64,000 nt of DNA from Mucilaginibacter ginsenosidivorax (GTDB lineage Bacteria; Bacteroidota; Bacteroidia; Sphingobacteriales; Sphingobacteriaceae), in contig NZ_CP042437.1 in assembly GCF_007971525.1 (NCBI RefSeq), positions 1,426,001 to 1,490,000 on the forward strand, given 5' to 3'. Of this stretch, positions 1-8,418 are shown piece by piece. Numbering within the stretch: position 1 is the first letter of the stretch; every line of letters starts with the position of its first letter. The notes beneath the pieces were generated by a model. It searched no databases and was not told the DNA's origin. It saw nothing but the letters and a program-made list of their open reading frames with translations. A program made the position numbers and the translations under genes.

Positions 1-1574
1 TTCAATTGTTTAGCCTCATCGCTTTCAAACGGCATACGCAGCTGGATGAAAGTATCTGCCAAACCCTGTACACCTAAACCAATAGGGCGGTGACGCAGGT
101 TTGAGTATTCGGCTTCCTTAACCGGGTAGTAGTTATAATCGATAATCTTGTTCAGGTTTAAAGTAGCCTGGTAAGTAACATCGTATAGCTTGTTATGATC
201 AAACGTGCCATTGTTAATGTAGCGTGGCAATGCCAATGAAGCCAGGTTACAAACGGCAATCTCGTTAGCATCGGTATACTCCATAATTTCGGTACAAAGG
301 TTTGAACTTTTGATAGTACCTAAATTTTGCTGGTTTGATTTGCTGTTGGCGGCATCTTTATACAACAGGTATGGTGTACCGGTTTCAACCTGGGCATCCA
401 ATACGGCAAACCACAACTCCTGTGCTTTGATGGTACGGCGCGCGCGGCCTTCTTTTTCGTATTTAGTATAAAGGGCAACAAACTCATCGCCAAAGCAATC
501 GGCCAGGCCTGGTGCTTCATGCGGGCAAAATAAACTCCACTCTTCATTAGCCTCAACGCGTTGCATAAACAGGTCAGATACCCAAAGGGCGTAAAACAAA
601 TCGCGGGCACGCATTTCTTCTTTACCGTGGTTTTTACGCAGGTCTAAAAATTCAAAGATATCTGCATGCCATGGCTCTAAATAAATAGCGAAAGCACCTT
701 TACGTTTGCCGCCGCCCTGATCAACATAACGGGCAGTATCGTTAAATACGCGCAGCATTGGGATAATACCATTGCTGGTGCCGTTTGTACCGCTGATGTA
801 TGAACCTGTAGCACGCACATTGTGAATGCTTAGACCAATACCACCTGCGCTTTGTGATATTTTTGCCGTTTGTTTTAAAGTATCGTAAATACCATCAATG
901 CTATCATCTTTCATGGTTAATAAAAAGCACGACGACATTTGCGGTTTTGGAGTACCTGCATTAAACAAAGTAGGCGTAGCGTGTGTAAACCAGCGCTCGC
1001 TCATCAGGTGGTAAGTTTTGATAGCGCTCTCTATATCCTCTTTGTGGATACCAACAGATACACGCATAAACAGGTGTTGCGGGCGTTCAACAATTTTACC
1101 ATCTACTTTTAACAGGTACGATTTTTCAAGGGTTTTAAAACCAAAATAATCAAAACCAAAGTCGCGGTCGTAAATGATGGTGCTATCTAACAGCTCGGCA
1201 TTTTTTTCAATCACTTCCCAAACATCGTCAGCAATTAGCGAGGCGTTTTTGCCGGTTTTGCTATCCACATAGTTGTACAGGATGCGCATAGTTTCAGAGA
1301 ACGACTTGATAGTGTTCTTATGAAGATTTGACACTGCAATACGCGATGCCAGCAAAGCATAATCAGGATGCTTCGTTGTTAACGATGCAGCAGTCTCGGC
1401 AGCAAGGTTATCAAGTTCTGACGTTGTTACACCGTCAAACAAACCTTCAATTACCTTTTTTGCCACATCAATTGGGTCAACCAGGTTGAACCCATAGCAC
1501 AGTTTTTCAATACGTGCCGTGATCTTGTCGAATTTTACCGACTCTTTTCTACCGTCTCTTTTTACTACAAGCAT
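1..1574 (-). CDS. nrdA: Ribonucleoside-diphosphate reductase alpha subunit (class Ia), 3' end beyond window
   Basis: Catalytic large subunit that reduces ribonucleoside diphosphates to deoxy forms in the cytoplasm. I read 524 codons on the minus strand from the ATG at 1574; the gene runs off the left edge, so the C-terminal part is missing. The N-terminal ~90 residues form an ATP-cone (begins [18 protein letters not shown]), the site of allosteric activity control. Visible family motifs are TPKPQMSSC (redox Cys), [17 protein letters not shown], and NLCTEIMEY with the thiyl-radical Cys. It follows nrdB on the same strand after 151 bp, so the two are probably one operon. Identification is firm. 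Confidence 0.95.
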   Translation of the reverse strand, partial: MLVVKRDGRKESVKFDKITARIEKLCYGFNLVDPIDVAKKVIEGLFDGVTTSELDNLAAETAASLTTKHPDYALLASRIAVSNLHKNTIKSFSETMRILYNYVDSKTGKNASLIADDVWEVIEKNAELLDSTIIYDRDFGFDYFGFKTLEKSYLLKVDGKIVERPQHLFMRVSVGIHKEDIESAIKTYHLMSERWFTHATPTLFNAGTPKPQMSSCFLLTMKDDSIDGIYDTLKQTAKISQSAGGIGLSIHNVRATGSYISGTNGTSNGIIPMLRVFNDTARYVDQGGGKRKGAFAIYLEPWHADIFEFLDLRKNHGKEEMRARDLFYALWVSDLFMQRVEANEEWSLFCPHEAPGLADCFGDEFVALYTKYEKEGRARRTIKAQELWFAVLDAQVETGTPYLLYKDAANSKSNQQNLGTIKSSNLCTEIMEYTDANEIAVCNLASLALPRYINNGTFDHNKLYDVTYQATLNLNKIIDYNYYPVKEAEYSNLRHRPIGLGVQGLADTFIQLRMPFESDEAKQL

Positions 1575-1725
1575 TTTCTTTTAATTATTAAGTAGTCGGC
1601 GTAAGGAAGGGGGGAAACTTTCGCCAACTGTTGGTTTTGTATTATGTTATTTAGTGTAGATGTTAGTACTATTGCCTGATTTGATTTCCCTTTCTCACGT
1701 CTCAAATCCCACATCTCAAATCTTA

Positions 1726-2697
1726 TTAGAAATCTTCGTCAAGCGAAAATGCTTTACTTTCGGCGTTGTTTAATACGCCGCTTTTCTGGTAGTCGCCAAC
1801 CCGTTTTTCAAAGAAGTTGGTTTTGCCCTGCAGCGATATCATCTCCATAAAGTCGAAAGGATTGCTGGCTCCGTAATGTTTTTCATAGCCCAGTTCTCCA
1901 AGCCACCTATCGGCAACAAATTCAATGTACTGGCCCATCATTTTGGCGTTCATACCAATCAGGTTAACAGGCAGTGCATCGGTAACAAATTCTTTTTCTA
2001 TTTCAACCGCATCGGTAATAATCTTGGTAACGGCTTCGGCGCTTAAGCGCTTGTTAAGCATTTTGTATAATAAACAGGCAAATTCGCAGTGCGAGCCTTC
2101 ATCACGTGAAATTAATTCATTGCTGAAAGTTAAACCCGGCATAAGGCCGCGTTTTTTAAGCCAGAAGATAGAGCAAAAGCTACCCGAAAAAAAGATACCT
2201 TCAACCGCCGCAAAAGCAACCAAGCGCTCGGCAAAGTTGCCGTTGTTTATCCAGCGCAGCGCCCACTCGGCTTTTTTGGTTACACATGGTATGGTATCAA
2301 TAGCATGAAACAGGCGGTCTTTTTCGGCCGGGTCTTTTATGTAAGTATCAATTAACAGGGCATACGTTTCTGAGTGGATATTTTCCATCATGATCTGGAA
2401 GCCATAAAAACAACGGGCTTCGGGCAATTGCACTTCGCTCATGAAATTTACGGCCAGGTTTTCGTTCACAATACCATCACTGGCGGCAAAGAAAGCCAGT
2501 ATGTGCGAAATGAAATGCTTCTCGCCCGGATTCAGGTTCTCCCAGTGCTTCATATCGTCCGAAAGATCGATCTCCTCGGCCGTCCAGAAACTGGCTTCAG
2601 CTTTTTTATACATTTCCCAAATAGCCGGATACTTGATAGGCAGTATCACAAACCTGTCTTTGTTCTCTCTCAGTAAAATTTCGTCTTCCTGTATCAT
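1726..2697 (-). CDS. nrdB: Ribonucleoside-diphosphate reductase beta subunit (class Ia)
   Basis: Small R2 subunit that holds the di-iron centre and tyrosyl radical used by NrdA. The 323 residues match the compact R2 type. Visible motifs are [11 protein letters not shown] near residue 36, the iron-ligand helices [17 protein letters not shown] and [11 protein letters not shown], and the flexible C-terminal tail ending FSLDEDF, which docks into NrdA. The start is the ATG at 2697. It is the first gene of an nrdB-nrdA pair. A candidate -7 box (TAACTTTG on the minus strand, 2907-2914) lies about 210 bp upstream with no clear -33 partner. Confidence 0.96.
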   Translation of the reverse strand: MIQEDEILLRENKDRFVILPIKYPAIWEMYKKAEASFWTAEEIDLSDDMKHWENLNPGEKHFISHILAFFAASDGIVNENLAVNFMSEVQLPEARCFYGFQIMMENIHSETYALLIDTYIKDPAEKDRLFHAIDTIPCVTKKAEWALRWINNGNFAERLVAFAAVEGIFFSGSFCSIFWLKKRGLMPGLTFSNELISRDEGSHCEFACLLYKMLNKRLSAEAVTKIITDAVEIEKEFVTDALPVNLIGMNAKMMGQYIEFVADRWLGELGYEKHYGASNPFDFMEMISLQGKTNFFEKRVGDYQKSGVLNNAESKAFSLDEDF

Positions 2698-3209
2698 TTG
2701 GTATCTGTTTTTTTCCGTTTTATTCTTCCTTTAGTGACATCAGACACCAACCCCGGCCTTATTAAAAATAAAGCTCTTTTTTCCTGCGATCAGGCTTGGC
2801 CAATCACATTTTTTAGTATGTAAATTCCTGACAGCTAAGTGTTTGCATTGCTGGATGATGAATACATCCGACTGTCTGTTGAATACCTTTTTATTACCTT
2901 GTAGAACAAAGTTAATGTTTGAGGTGGAATGCTGTTAATGATAGTTTTTAACAAACGCCCGAGTTATTAACACTTTGTCGATTTATTTTTACCGCCCGGT
3001 TGTTGAAAGAAAATTAATAGACTTGATTACAGCTAATTAAAATGAACCCAGCTAATGCATAGTGTAAAAACAGGGCCAAACCAATAATTTAACATTACAA
3101 ATTACTTTACTTAACACAGACAGTTATTGAAAAATAAATAACGCTTTTGCTAAGGGCCGATAACAATCTCGAAATTGAGCTGAAAAAGCGATTCAAAAAA
3201 CCAAATGTG
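2698..3209. other. Intergenic region between nrdB and msrB
   Basis: About 510 bp of AT-rich sequence upstream of nrdB and downstream of msrB. It presumably holds the nrd promoter and control region. No open frame looks like a gene, and I see no strong repeat, no convincing NrdR-type box and no riboswitch-like fold. A TAACTTTG box on the minus strand at 2907-2914 is the best -7 candidate. Confidence 0.4.
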
Positions 3210-3255
3210 GAAAAACAAAATACCCCGCAGGGTAAAAACCAAACGGGGTATTCCT
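3210..3255 (-). terminator. Rho-independent terminator after msrB
   Basis: A perfect 9-bp stem, AATACCCCG (3219-3227) pairing with CGGGGTATT (3244-3252), is followed on the minus strand by TTGTTTTT. It lies 16 bp beyond the msrB stop. Confidence 0.8.
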
Positions 3256-3271
3256 AAAAGTTTTAAGAAAG

Positions 3272-3634
3272 TTACTCAGCCGCGACAAATTTCATTGATA
3301 CCGAATTTACACAATGGCGAGTATTCTTCGGGGTTAGGTATTCGCCCTCAAAAACGTGACCCAGGTGGGCCCCACAATTGGCGCATACAATCTCAACCCG
3401 GCGACCATCTGCATCGGGCACCCTTTTTACGGCACCCGGAATTTCATCATCAAAACTTGGCCAGCCACAATGCGATTCAAATTTTGACTCAGAAGTGTAT
3501 AACGGTGTATCACAGCGTTTACAAACATATAAACCTTGCGCATGGTTGTTTAACAACGAGCCTGTAAAAGGCCTTTCGGTGCCTTTATGCAGTATGATAT
3601 ATTCTTCTTCGGGCGTTAATTTGTTATATTCCAT
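3272..3634 (-). CDS. msrB: Peptide-methionine (R)-S-oxide reductase
   Basis: Repairs oxidised methionine by reducing the R epimer of methionine sulfoxide, with a thioredoxin-recycled catalytic cysteine. At 120 residues it is a complete single-domain MsrB. The two zinc-binding pairs are CKRC and CANC, the signature is [10 protein letters not shown], and the catalytic Cys lies in [12 protein letters not shown] near the C terminus. There is no signal peptide, so it is cytoplasmic. It is monocistronic, with its own terminator downstream. Confidence 0.96.
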   Translation of the reverse strand: MEYNKLTPEEEYIILHKGTERPFTGSLLNNHAQGLYVCKRCDTPLYTSESKFESHCGWPSFDDEIPGAVKRVPDADGRRVEIVCANCGAHLGHVFEGEYLTPKNTRHCVNSVSMKFVAAE

Positions 3635-3797
3635 CTTAATTACTGAATTATTGATGGAGTGAATTATTGATTGTTGCTCACCCCCTTCTGTTATATAAAG
3701 ATACGATAATTAAGGGCGATTGAATGTTTTTGAAGTTGATGTTTACACTGGGTTGACTTGCACAATAAATACCAAAAATTAAGGTTATCTTGTTGCT

Positions 3798-4358
3798 ATG
3801 AATCCATACCTGCTATTATTAACATTTGTTTTAACAGTTGGTAAACCAAAGCAACATTTGGCTTTACCACATTCGGTTCATATGCAGGCGCAGCAGGTTG
3901 ATACATCAAAGCTGGCTATTTTAAACCTGGAGAAAAACCTGGCGGGCAGGTATTTTGATGAAGATGCAAAACCTGTAGTGCTCACGCCTGATGAGATAGA
4001 AAAAGCAAACCTTTTGATTAGCGAGGCGATTAGTCAATACAATGCCGATAGCGAAAAAATTTACAAGCAAAACCTGGCCAATACAAAAAAGTACCCCGGT
4101 TCGGTTGCTTATGACCCCAAGATCAAATCGCCATCCGGTTACTATAAACAAATTGTGGCGGCTACTAATGCCAAGGGCGAAAAAGAAGTTTGGGTAAATT
4201 GCTTTTGTAAACTGGATGACTGGCGCCCCGATAATGACAAAAGTTACTGGCGAAAAAATATAGTAAGGGTGATGGACGGAGGAAGCTGCTATTTTAACCT
4301 GAAAATAAATTTAACTACCGAAACCATCATCTGGTTTAAAGTAAACGGAGTATCCTGA
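3798..4358 (+). CDS. Secreted protein of unknown function
   Basis: 186 residues starting with a hydrophobic stretch (MNPYLLLLTFVLTV) that looks like a signal peptide, with a charged region after about residue 30. I recognise no named domain. The C-terminal half holds a tryptophan- and cysteine-containing block (VNCFCKLDDW ... DGGSCYFNLKINL) that looks like a folded beta domain, with Cys residues that could pair after export. It is convergent with the serine hydrolase at 4485, and a palindromic repeat lies between them. The gene looks real from its start, signal and composition. Confidence 0.6.
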   Translation: MNPYLLLLTFVLTVGKPKQHLALPHSVHMQAQQVDTSKLAILNLEKNLAGRYFDEDAKPVVLTPDEIEKANLLISEAISQYNADSEKIYKQNLANTKKYPGSVAYDPKIKSPSGYYKQIVAATNAKGEKEVWVNCFCKLDDWRPDNDKSYWRKNIVRVMDGGSCYFNLKINLTTETIIWFKVNGVS

Positions 4359-4410
4359 CCCGGATAAACAACTGTCGTATCAACGATAAATTGACGGATA
4401 TTCTTTAGCT

Positions 4411-4482
4411 CAAAGTCTTAAGTTCTAAGTCAAAAGAGCGAAAAAACAAATTCAGACTTACGACTTAGTACTTTTGACTTAA
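4411..4482. repeat. Palindromic AAGTCTTAAGTTCTAAGTC-family element, copy 1
   Basis: Imperfect inverted repeat: the left arm CAAAGTCTTAAGTTCTAAG is answered by a right arm ending in CTTTTGACTT, around an A-rich centre (GAAAAAACAAA). It lies between two convergent genes and ends 2 bp before the stop codon of the minus-strand gene. Relatives lie at 47157-47244 and 59958-60036, both also between convergent genes. Confidence 0.75.
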
Positions 4483-4484
4483 CA

Positions 4485-6017
4485 CTACTGCATTACCACA
4501 TCCAAATGATACTCCTGTATCAGCGGAGGATTTTCGGGCGTGAGCGTAAAGCTTACTTTAATATTGGCATTCTCTCCCTTAATTATAAAATAGCCGCGCA
4601 ACTGGTTTTCCGGTATTACATCGCCAATACTCACAGTTTTCCCGGCTTTGGCAAAGGCGGCCGCGGCTGCAACTTTTAATTTATCAGGAAAGTAGTCCAT
4701 AAAAAAGTTATCAGCAAAAATGCCGCTTTCTTTGGCTTTACTCCAATCGGCAATAACTTTCAGCAGGTCGTTTTTGCGTTGCTCCAAAATTAACGAAGCC
4801 GGCAACTGTCGGGGTTTTATGCCGGTTAGGGCCATTATAGTATCCAACACCATGGTATTGGGGTAGCCCGCCCTGGCGTAGGTTAAATTAGCGAACGACA
4901 CCACGCCGATACCGTAATCGGGCATAATGTTCCATTGGCTGCCAAAGCCCGGCAAACCGCCGGTATGGCCAATATAAACCCGGTTGTCGCAGTCCTTCGC
5001 CCAGCGTAACCCGTAAGCGTAGGCGCTCACATTGGGGCAAGGGCGGCCTGTGGTTGTTTTGGCATTGGCCGTTAAATAGTTTACATCCCAGGGGTATTGC
5101 ATCTCGCGGATAGAACTGCGTTTAACAGGGCCGGTTTCGGCATCATCTCTTGGCGGCCAGGCATCCAGGTGCAGGGCCATATAAATACTAAAATCTTCAA
5201 TAGTGGTAATAAGGCCGCCCATGGCACCGTAAGCCCCATCGTGCAGCAAGGGCTGCTCAACCCATTTATCATCCAGCCAGCGGTAGCCAAGGGCCAGCTG
5301 TTCTTTAGGTACTTTAGTGTATTCCCAGTAGGTATGCGTCATACCCAGTGGTTTCAGGATATTGTCGGTAATATAAGTCTCATAGGTTTTGCCCGATACT
5401 TTTTTGATGATGTAACCCAGTGTGGCAAAACCAAGGTTGCTATACTCATACCCCTGCCCGGGGTTATTGGAAAACGAAACACCTTTTTTGTATATGGCCA
5501 CCAGTTCGGCATCACTTACGCCCAGTTGCCTGTCGCCCCAGGGGTTATCCTCCGGATACCCGGCAGCATGGGTAAGCAGGTGGCGTATGGTTATGGGCGT
5601 AGCATCCTTAGTAAGGTATTTGGTAACCTTCATTTCGGGAATATACAGGTAAGCCGGATTATCCAGCTTGAGCCTGCCCTCATCGCGAAGTTTTAAAATA
5701 GCCATGGCCGTAAGGCTTTTAGTCATGGAGGCAATGCGGAAAGCCGATTTTGGCGTGGCCGGTATTTTATTTGGCACATCGGTATAGCCAAGGCCCACGG
5801 TATGCACCAGTTTACCATCCACAATAATACCATAGGCAACACCGGGCCAATGATTGTCTTCGGCATACTTTTTATATATCTGGTCTATCACCGGGTAAGT
5901 GGCTTCTATCTTTTTCAGCCTGTCGGGATCGGTAAAGGCGGCGGGCTTATAGGTTTGGGCAGAAGCTGCGGTGCAGCATGAAAATAAAAGTAACCAAAAC
6001 AGATTTTTTTTGATCAT
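4485..6017 (-). CDS. Exported class C beta-lactamase-family serine hydrolase
   Basis: 510-residue serine hydrolase of the beta-lactamase/D-alanyl-D-alanine carboxypeptidase (Pfam Beta-lactamase) family. A signal peptide of about 20 residues ends at ASAQ, so it is periplasmic. The catalytic triad motifs are intact: S97-M-T-K100, Y192-S-N194 and H351-T-G353. The C-terminal ~110 residues form an extra beta-rich domain common in Bacteroidota members. The substrate cannot be told from sequence; such proteins act on peptides or esters more often than on beta-lactams. The start ATG at 6017 gives a clean signal peptide. Confidence 0.88.
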   Translation of the reverse strand: MIKKNLFWLLLFSCCTAASAQTYKPAAFTDPDRLKKIEATYPVIDQIYKKYAEDNHWPGVAYGIIVDGKLVHTVGLGYTDVPNKIPATPKSAFRIASMTKSLTAMAILKLRDEGRLKLDNPAYLYIPEMKVTKYLTKDATPITIRHLLTHAAGYPEDNPWGDRQLGVSDAELVAIYKKGVSFSNNPGQGYEYSNLGFATLGYIIKKVSGKTYETYITDNILKPLGMTHTYWEYTKVPKEQLALGYRWLDDKWVEQPLLHDGAYGAMGGLITTIEDFSIYMALHLDAWPPRDDAETGPVKRSSIREMQYPWDVNYLTANAKTTTGRPCPNVSAYAYGLRWAKDCDNRVYIGHTGGLPGFGSQWNIMPDYGIGVVSFANLTYARAGYPNTMVLDTIMALTGIKPRQLPASLILEQRKNDLLKVIADWSKAKESGIFADNFFMDYFPDKLKVAAAAAFAKAGKTVSIGDVIPENQLRGYFIIKGENANIKVSFTLTPENPPLIQEYHLDVVMQ

Positions 6018-6121
6018 GGGTGATGTTTTAAAGCTGATGTTTTAAAAATAGCGATTTTTCAGCACTGTCCGAATCAGAATTCTCAGAATTTGATGATTTT
6101 CAGAATAGAGTACGATATAAA

Positions 6122-6153
6122 ATAAAAAATCCCGGCCAAAAATGACCAGGATT
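6122..6153 (-). terminator. Terminator after sucD
   Basis: On the minus strand ATCCTGGTCA pairs with TGGCCGGGAT (two G-U pairs) around a TTTTT loop, followed by TTTTTATTTT. It lies about 40 bp past the sucD stop, just beyond a REP-like unit. Confidence 0.7.
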
Positions 6154-6170
6154 TAAATATGCTTTTCCAA

Positions 6171-6197
6171 TTCCCCCTTCAGGGGTTAGGGGGGCTA
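6171..6197. repeat. REP-like palindrome touching the sucD stop
   Basis: Read on the minus strand it is GCCCCCCTAACCCCTGAAGG, then GGGAATT: a GCCCCC head followed by a CCCC-TGAA-GGGG hairpin. It overlaps the last bases of the sucD stop codon (TAG followed at once by CCCCCC). It has the same design as the units at 10494-10522, 30522-30559 and 34683-34721 and as the arms of the leuS insertion. Confidence 0.7.
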
Positions 6198-7070
6198 TAA
6201 CTTTGCCAATTCTTCGGCCATAGCAGCGCCAATTTCGGCAGGCGATTCTACTACGCGGATACCGCATTCGGCCATAATTTTCATTTTGGCAGCAGCTGTA
6301 TCGTCGGCACCGCCAACAATTGCACCTGCGTGGCCCATCCTGCGGCCCGGAGGCGCGGTTTGGCCGGCAATAAAACCTACAACAGGTTTAGTACCAAATT
6401 CTTTAATCCAACGGGCTGCATCAGCTTCCATACCACCACCAATTTCGCCAATCATGATAATGCCGTGTGTATCCGGATCATTCATCAGTAATTCAACAGC
6501 TTCTTTGGTTGGGGTACCTATGATAGGGTCGCCACCAATACCTATGGCAGTAGTGATACCTAAACCAGCTTTAACCACCTGGTCAACCGCCTCGTAGGTT
6601 AACGTACCCGATTTTGAAACTACGCCTACATTACCTTTTTTGAAGATAAAACCAGGCATAATACCAATTTTACTTTCGTCGGCAGTTATAATGCCTGGGC
6701 AGTTGGGGCCAATAAGGCGCGCGTCCTTATCGGTTAAATATTCTTTTACCGCAATCATATCTTTTGTAGGGATACCTTCGGTAATACAAACAATAACTTT
6801 AATACCGGCCTCGGCAGCTTCCATAATAGCATCCGCGCCAAAGGCAGGGGGTACAAAAATGATAGATACATCGGCGCCGGTTTGATCAACCGCGTCTTTA
6901 ACTGTGTTAAAAACAGGCCTGTCCAGGTGGCTTTGACCGCCTTTGCCAGGTGTAACACCACCAACAAGCTGGGTACCATAAGCAATCATTTGCTCGGCAT
7001 GGTAGCTGCCCTCTTTACCGGTGAAACCTTGTACAATAACTTTTGAATCTTTATTTACCAGAACACTCAT
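6195..7070 (-). CDS. sucD: Succinyl-CoA ligase (ADP/GDP-forming) subunit alpha
   Basis: Alpha subunit of the TCA-cycle enzyme that converts succinyl-CoA to succinate with nucleotide triphosphate formation. The 291 residues have the usual length and layout: an N-terminal CoA-binding Rossmann domain ([18 protein letters not shown]) and the ligase domain with the phosphohistidine loop [13 protein letters not shown] near residue 245. The beta subunit gene sucC is not adjacent, which is usual in this phylum. A promoter lies just upstream (7092-7121) and a terminator downstream. The stop codon abuts a REP-like repeat. Confidence 0.97.
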   Translation of the reverse strand: MSVLVNKDSKVIVQGFTGKEGSYHAEQMIAYGTQLVGGVTPGKGGQSHLDRPVFNTVKDAVDQTGADVSIIFVPPAFGADAIMEAAEAGIKVIVCITEGIPTKDMIAVKEYLTDKDARLIGPNCPGIITADESKIGIMPGFIFKKGNVGVVSKSGTLTYEAVDQVVKAGLGITTAIGIGGDPIIGTPTKEAVELLMNDPDTHGIIMIGEIGGGMEADAARWIKEFGTKPVVGFIAGQTAPPGRRMGHAGAIVGGADDTAAAKMKIMAECGIRVVESPAEIGAAMAEELAKL

Positions 7071-7091
7071 TGGTTTTTTCGTTTAGTACGG

Positions 7092-7121
7092 CAAATCTAA
7101 AGTTTTTGGCCGAATGTCAAA
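7092..7121 (-). promoter_or_regulatory. Bacteroidota-type promoter of sucD
   Basis: On the minus strand TTTG (7118-7121) and TAGATTTG (7092-7099) are 18 bp apart, matching the TTTG / TAnnTTTG consensus of the Bacteroidota housekeeping sigma factor. It lies 22 bp upstream of the sucD start. Confidence 0.65.
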
Positions 7122-7169
7122 CCCCATTATAATTTAATAGCCGAATAATTTAGTATGATAACATAAAAG

Positions 7170-7576
7170 TGACGTTTTGATATTACATGGTATTGGTAAC
7201 AACGCCGGTTCGGCCATTTTTTTCAGGTGCAGTTCATGGTATGTGTATACCAACAGCACCTGCCTGGTCACACCCGTTGCCTTCATAGGCTTAAAAATGG
7301 ACTTTAAGCTATTTGCGACCTTGAGGCACGGTTCCGGGCTATCCCGGCCATCCAGATTAGCAGGCGTTTATCCTGTTGGTGATAATATTGGATGTTGGCC
7401 CAGATCTCTAATATTGTATCTGTCAGTATTTCCTCTGCTATTTGCCTGTCGCTGATATGGCAGCAAATAATTTTAAACAGGGTTGCTGCATAACTATCAT
7501 ATAAGGCGCCAACGCTCGAAGGGTCGCGTTTCTGCATAGCACCAATGAGTTCTTTTTCTGAAAGAGTTGTTTCCAT
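7170..7576 (-). pseudogene. Decayed ECF sigma-70 factor (region 2 plus region 4 remnant)
   Basis: From the ATG at 7576 an intact 90-residue frame to 7304 encodes sigma-70 region 2 (KRDPSSVGALYDSYAATLFK ... AEEILTDTILEIWANI) and stops just after GIARNRA, where a full ECF factor would continue for about 90 more residues. In the neighbouring minus-strand frame, at about 7170-7270, I read TRQVLLVYTYHELHLKKMAE followed by ALLPIPCNIKT. This resembles sigma region 4 (QVxxLxYFxGxTxxEIAExLxIPxGTVKT). I infer a frameshift plus an internal deletion. It lies directly behind the anti-sigma gene, 11 bp after its stop. A TTG three codons upstream (7585) would be an alternative start. Confidence 0.55.
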
Positions 7577-7587
7577 TATAGTCAAGA

Positions 7588-8181
7588 TCAGGCAAAGCGG
7601 TGCTGCAAAATGGCAATAACGTACGGAGACAGTATCTTTATATCATGATTAACATGTAACGGAATTTCCAGGTGATCGCCGGGATTAAGCGTAAATACTT
7701 TATCGCCAACGGTACAGGCGCATTGCCCTTTCAATATAAAAAAGCTTTCTGCCACTTCTTCGTGTACCTCTTCGGGCACATTTAGTTTAGTTACTACCAG
7801 GGTTTGGACAATATGCTCATCCTGGCGCAGCAGGTGCGCAAAAAAATCATCAAAGGGTTCGGCCGGTAAAAGGTGTTCAACTGCGCTGAGCCATGCAGTA
7901 TAACTGGAGTATTCGTCGGTCGCAGGCAAATTTTCTATATCGATGGCGTCGCCCGGGAAACCCAACGCTGCCAATATGCTGTTCCTAAGCCTTTCCGGAG
8001 GAGTGATGGCCCCGTTTTCGGCAAGTTTTTCAATCGTATCTTCAATTTTTTCCAGCTCCTGCCTAATCCCGGGATGTTCCTGGCTTAAAGCTACCACTTC
8101 CCGTGCGCGTTCCTCGTCAAAAATATCAAAGCAATGCTGTTCAAGGTTACCTTGGTTAATATAGTCGTTGATATCTATCAT
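7588..8181 (-). CDS. Anti-sigma factor-like protein with C-terminal cupin domain
   Basis: 197 residues. The N-terminal ~75 resemble the sigma-binding domain of Sphingobacteriaceae anti-sigma proteins (MIDINDYINQGNLEQHCFDI ... PPERLRNSILAALGFPG). The C-terminal ~100 form a cupin barrel with PEEVHEEVAESFFILKGQ and NPGDHLEIPLHVNHD, whose His/Glu residues could bind a metal. The overall plan is like ChrR anti-sigma factors, which sense oxidants through a metal cupin. There is no membrane segment, so it is cytoplasmic. Its presumed partner sigma gene downstream is broken, so it may be an orphan or act on another sigma factor. Confidence 0.7.
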   Translation of the reverse strand: MIDINDYINQGNLEQHCFDIFDEERAREVVALSQEHPGIRQELEKIEDTIEKLAENGAITPPERLRNSILAALGFPGDAIDIENLPATDEYSSYTAWLSAVEHLLPAEPFDDFFAHLLRQDEHIVQTLVVTKLNVPEEVHEEVAESFFILKGQCACTVGDKVFTLNPGDHLEIPLHVNHDIKILSPYVIAILQHRFA

Positions 8182-8418
8182 AATTTGGGTATCAGGAGAT
8201 GCATTAGTTTAATTAATTGCGGTAAACCCCGGCCGGTAATCAGGTTCAGGTTAGCGCGCAAATATAAATAAAGTAATGTATACCAATGACAGTACTCTGG
8301 TTTAACCTACTCTTTATCAGTGTAAGCCAGCAATGCAGGCGTATTATAAGCCGGCTTTTACATTTTTCAGCCATTGTGCTATCTGCGAAGATCTATTACA
8401 ACGTATTCATATCCATTT

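Noticed and set aside
2698..3209. B12 riboswitch upstream of nrdB
   Set aside because: The enzyme is the B12-independent class Ia type and no B12-box-like sequence was seen.
7177..7455. 92-residue plus-strand frame as a gene
   Set aside because: It lies antisense to the sigma-factor remnant, has no recognisable domain and no promoter; the minus-strand reading explains the sequence better.
7574..7590. TTGACTATAATG as a sigma-70 promoter
   Set aside because: TTGAC and TATAAT are directly adjacent with no spacer, and Bacteroidota use a different consensus. It is coding or junction sequence.
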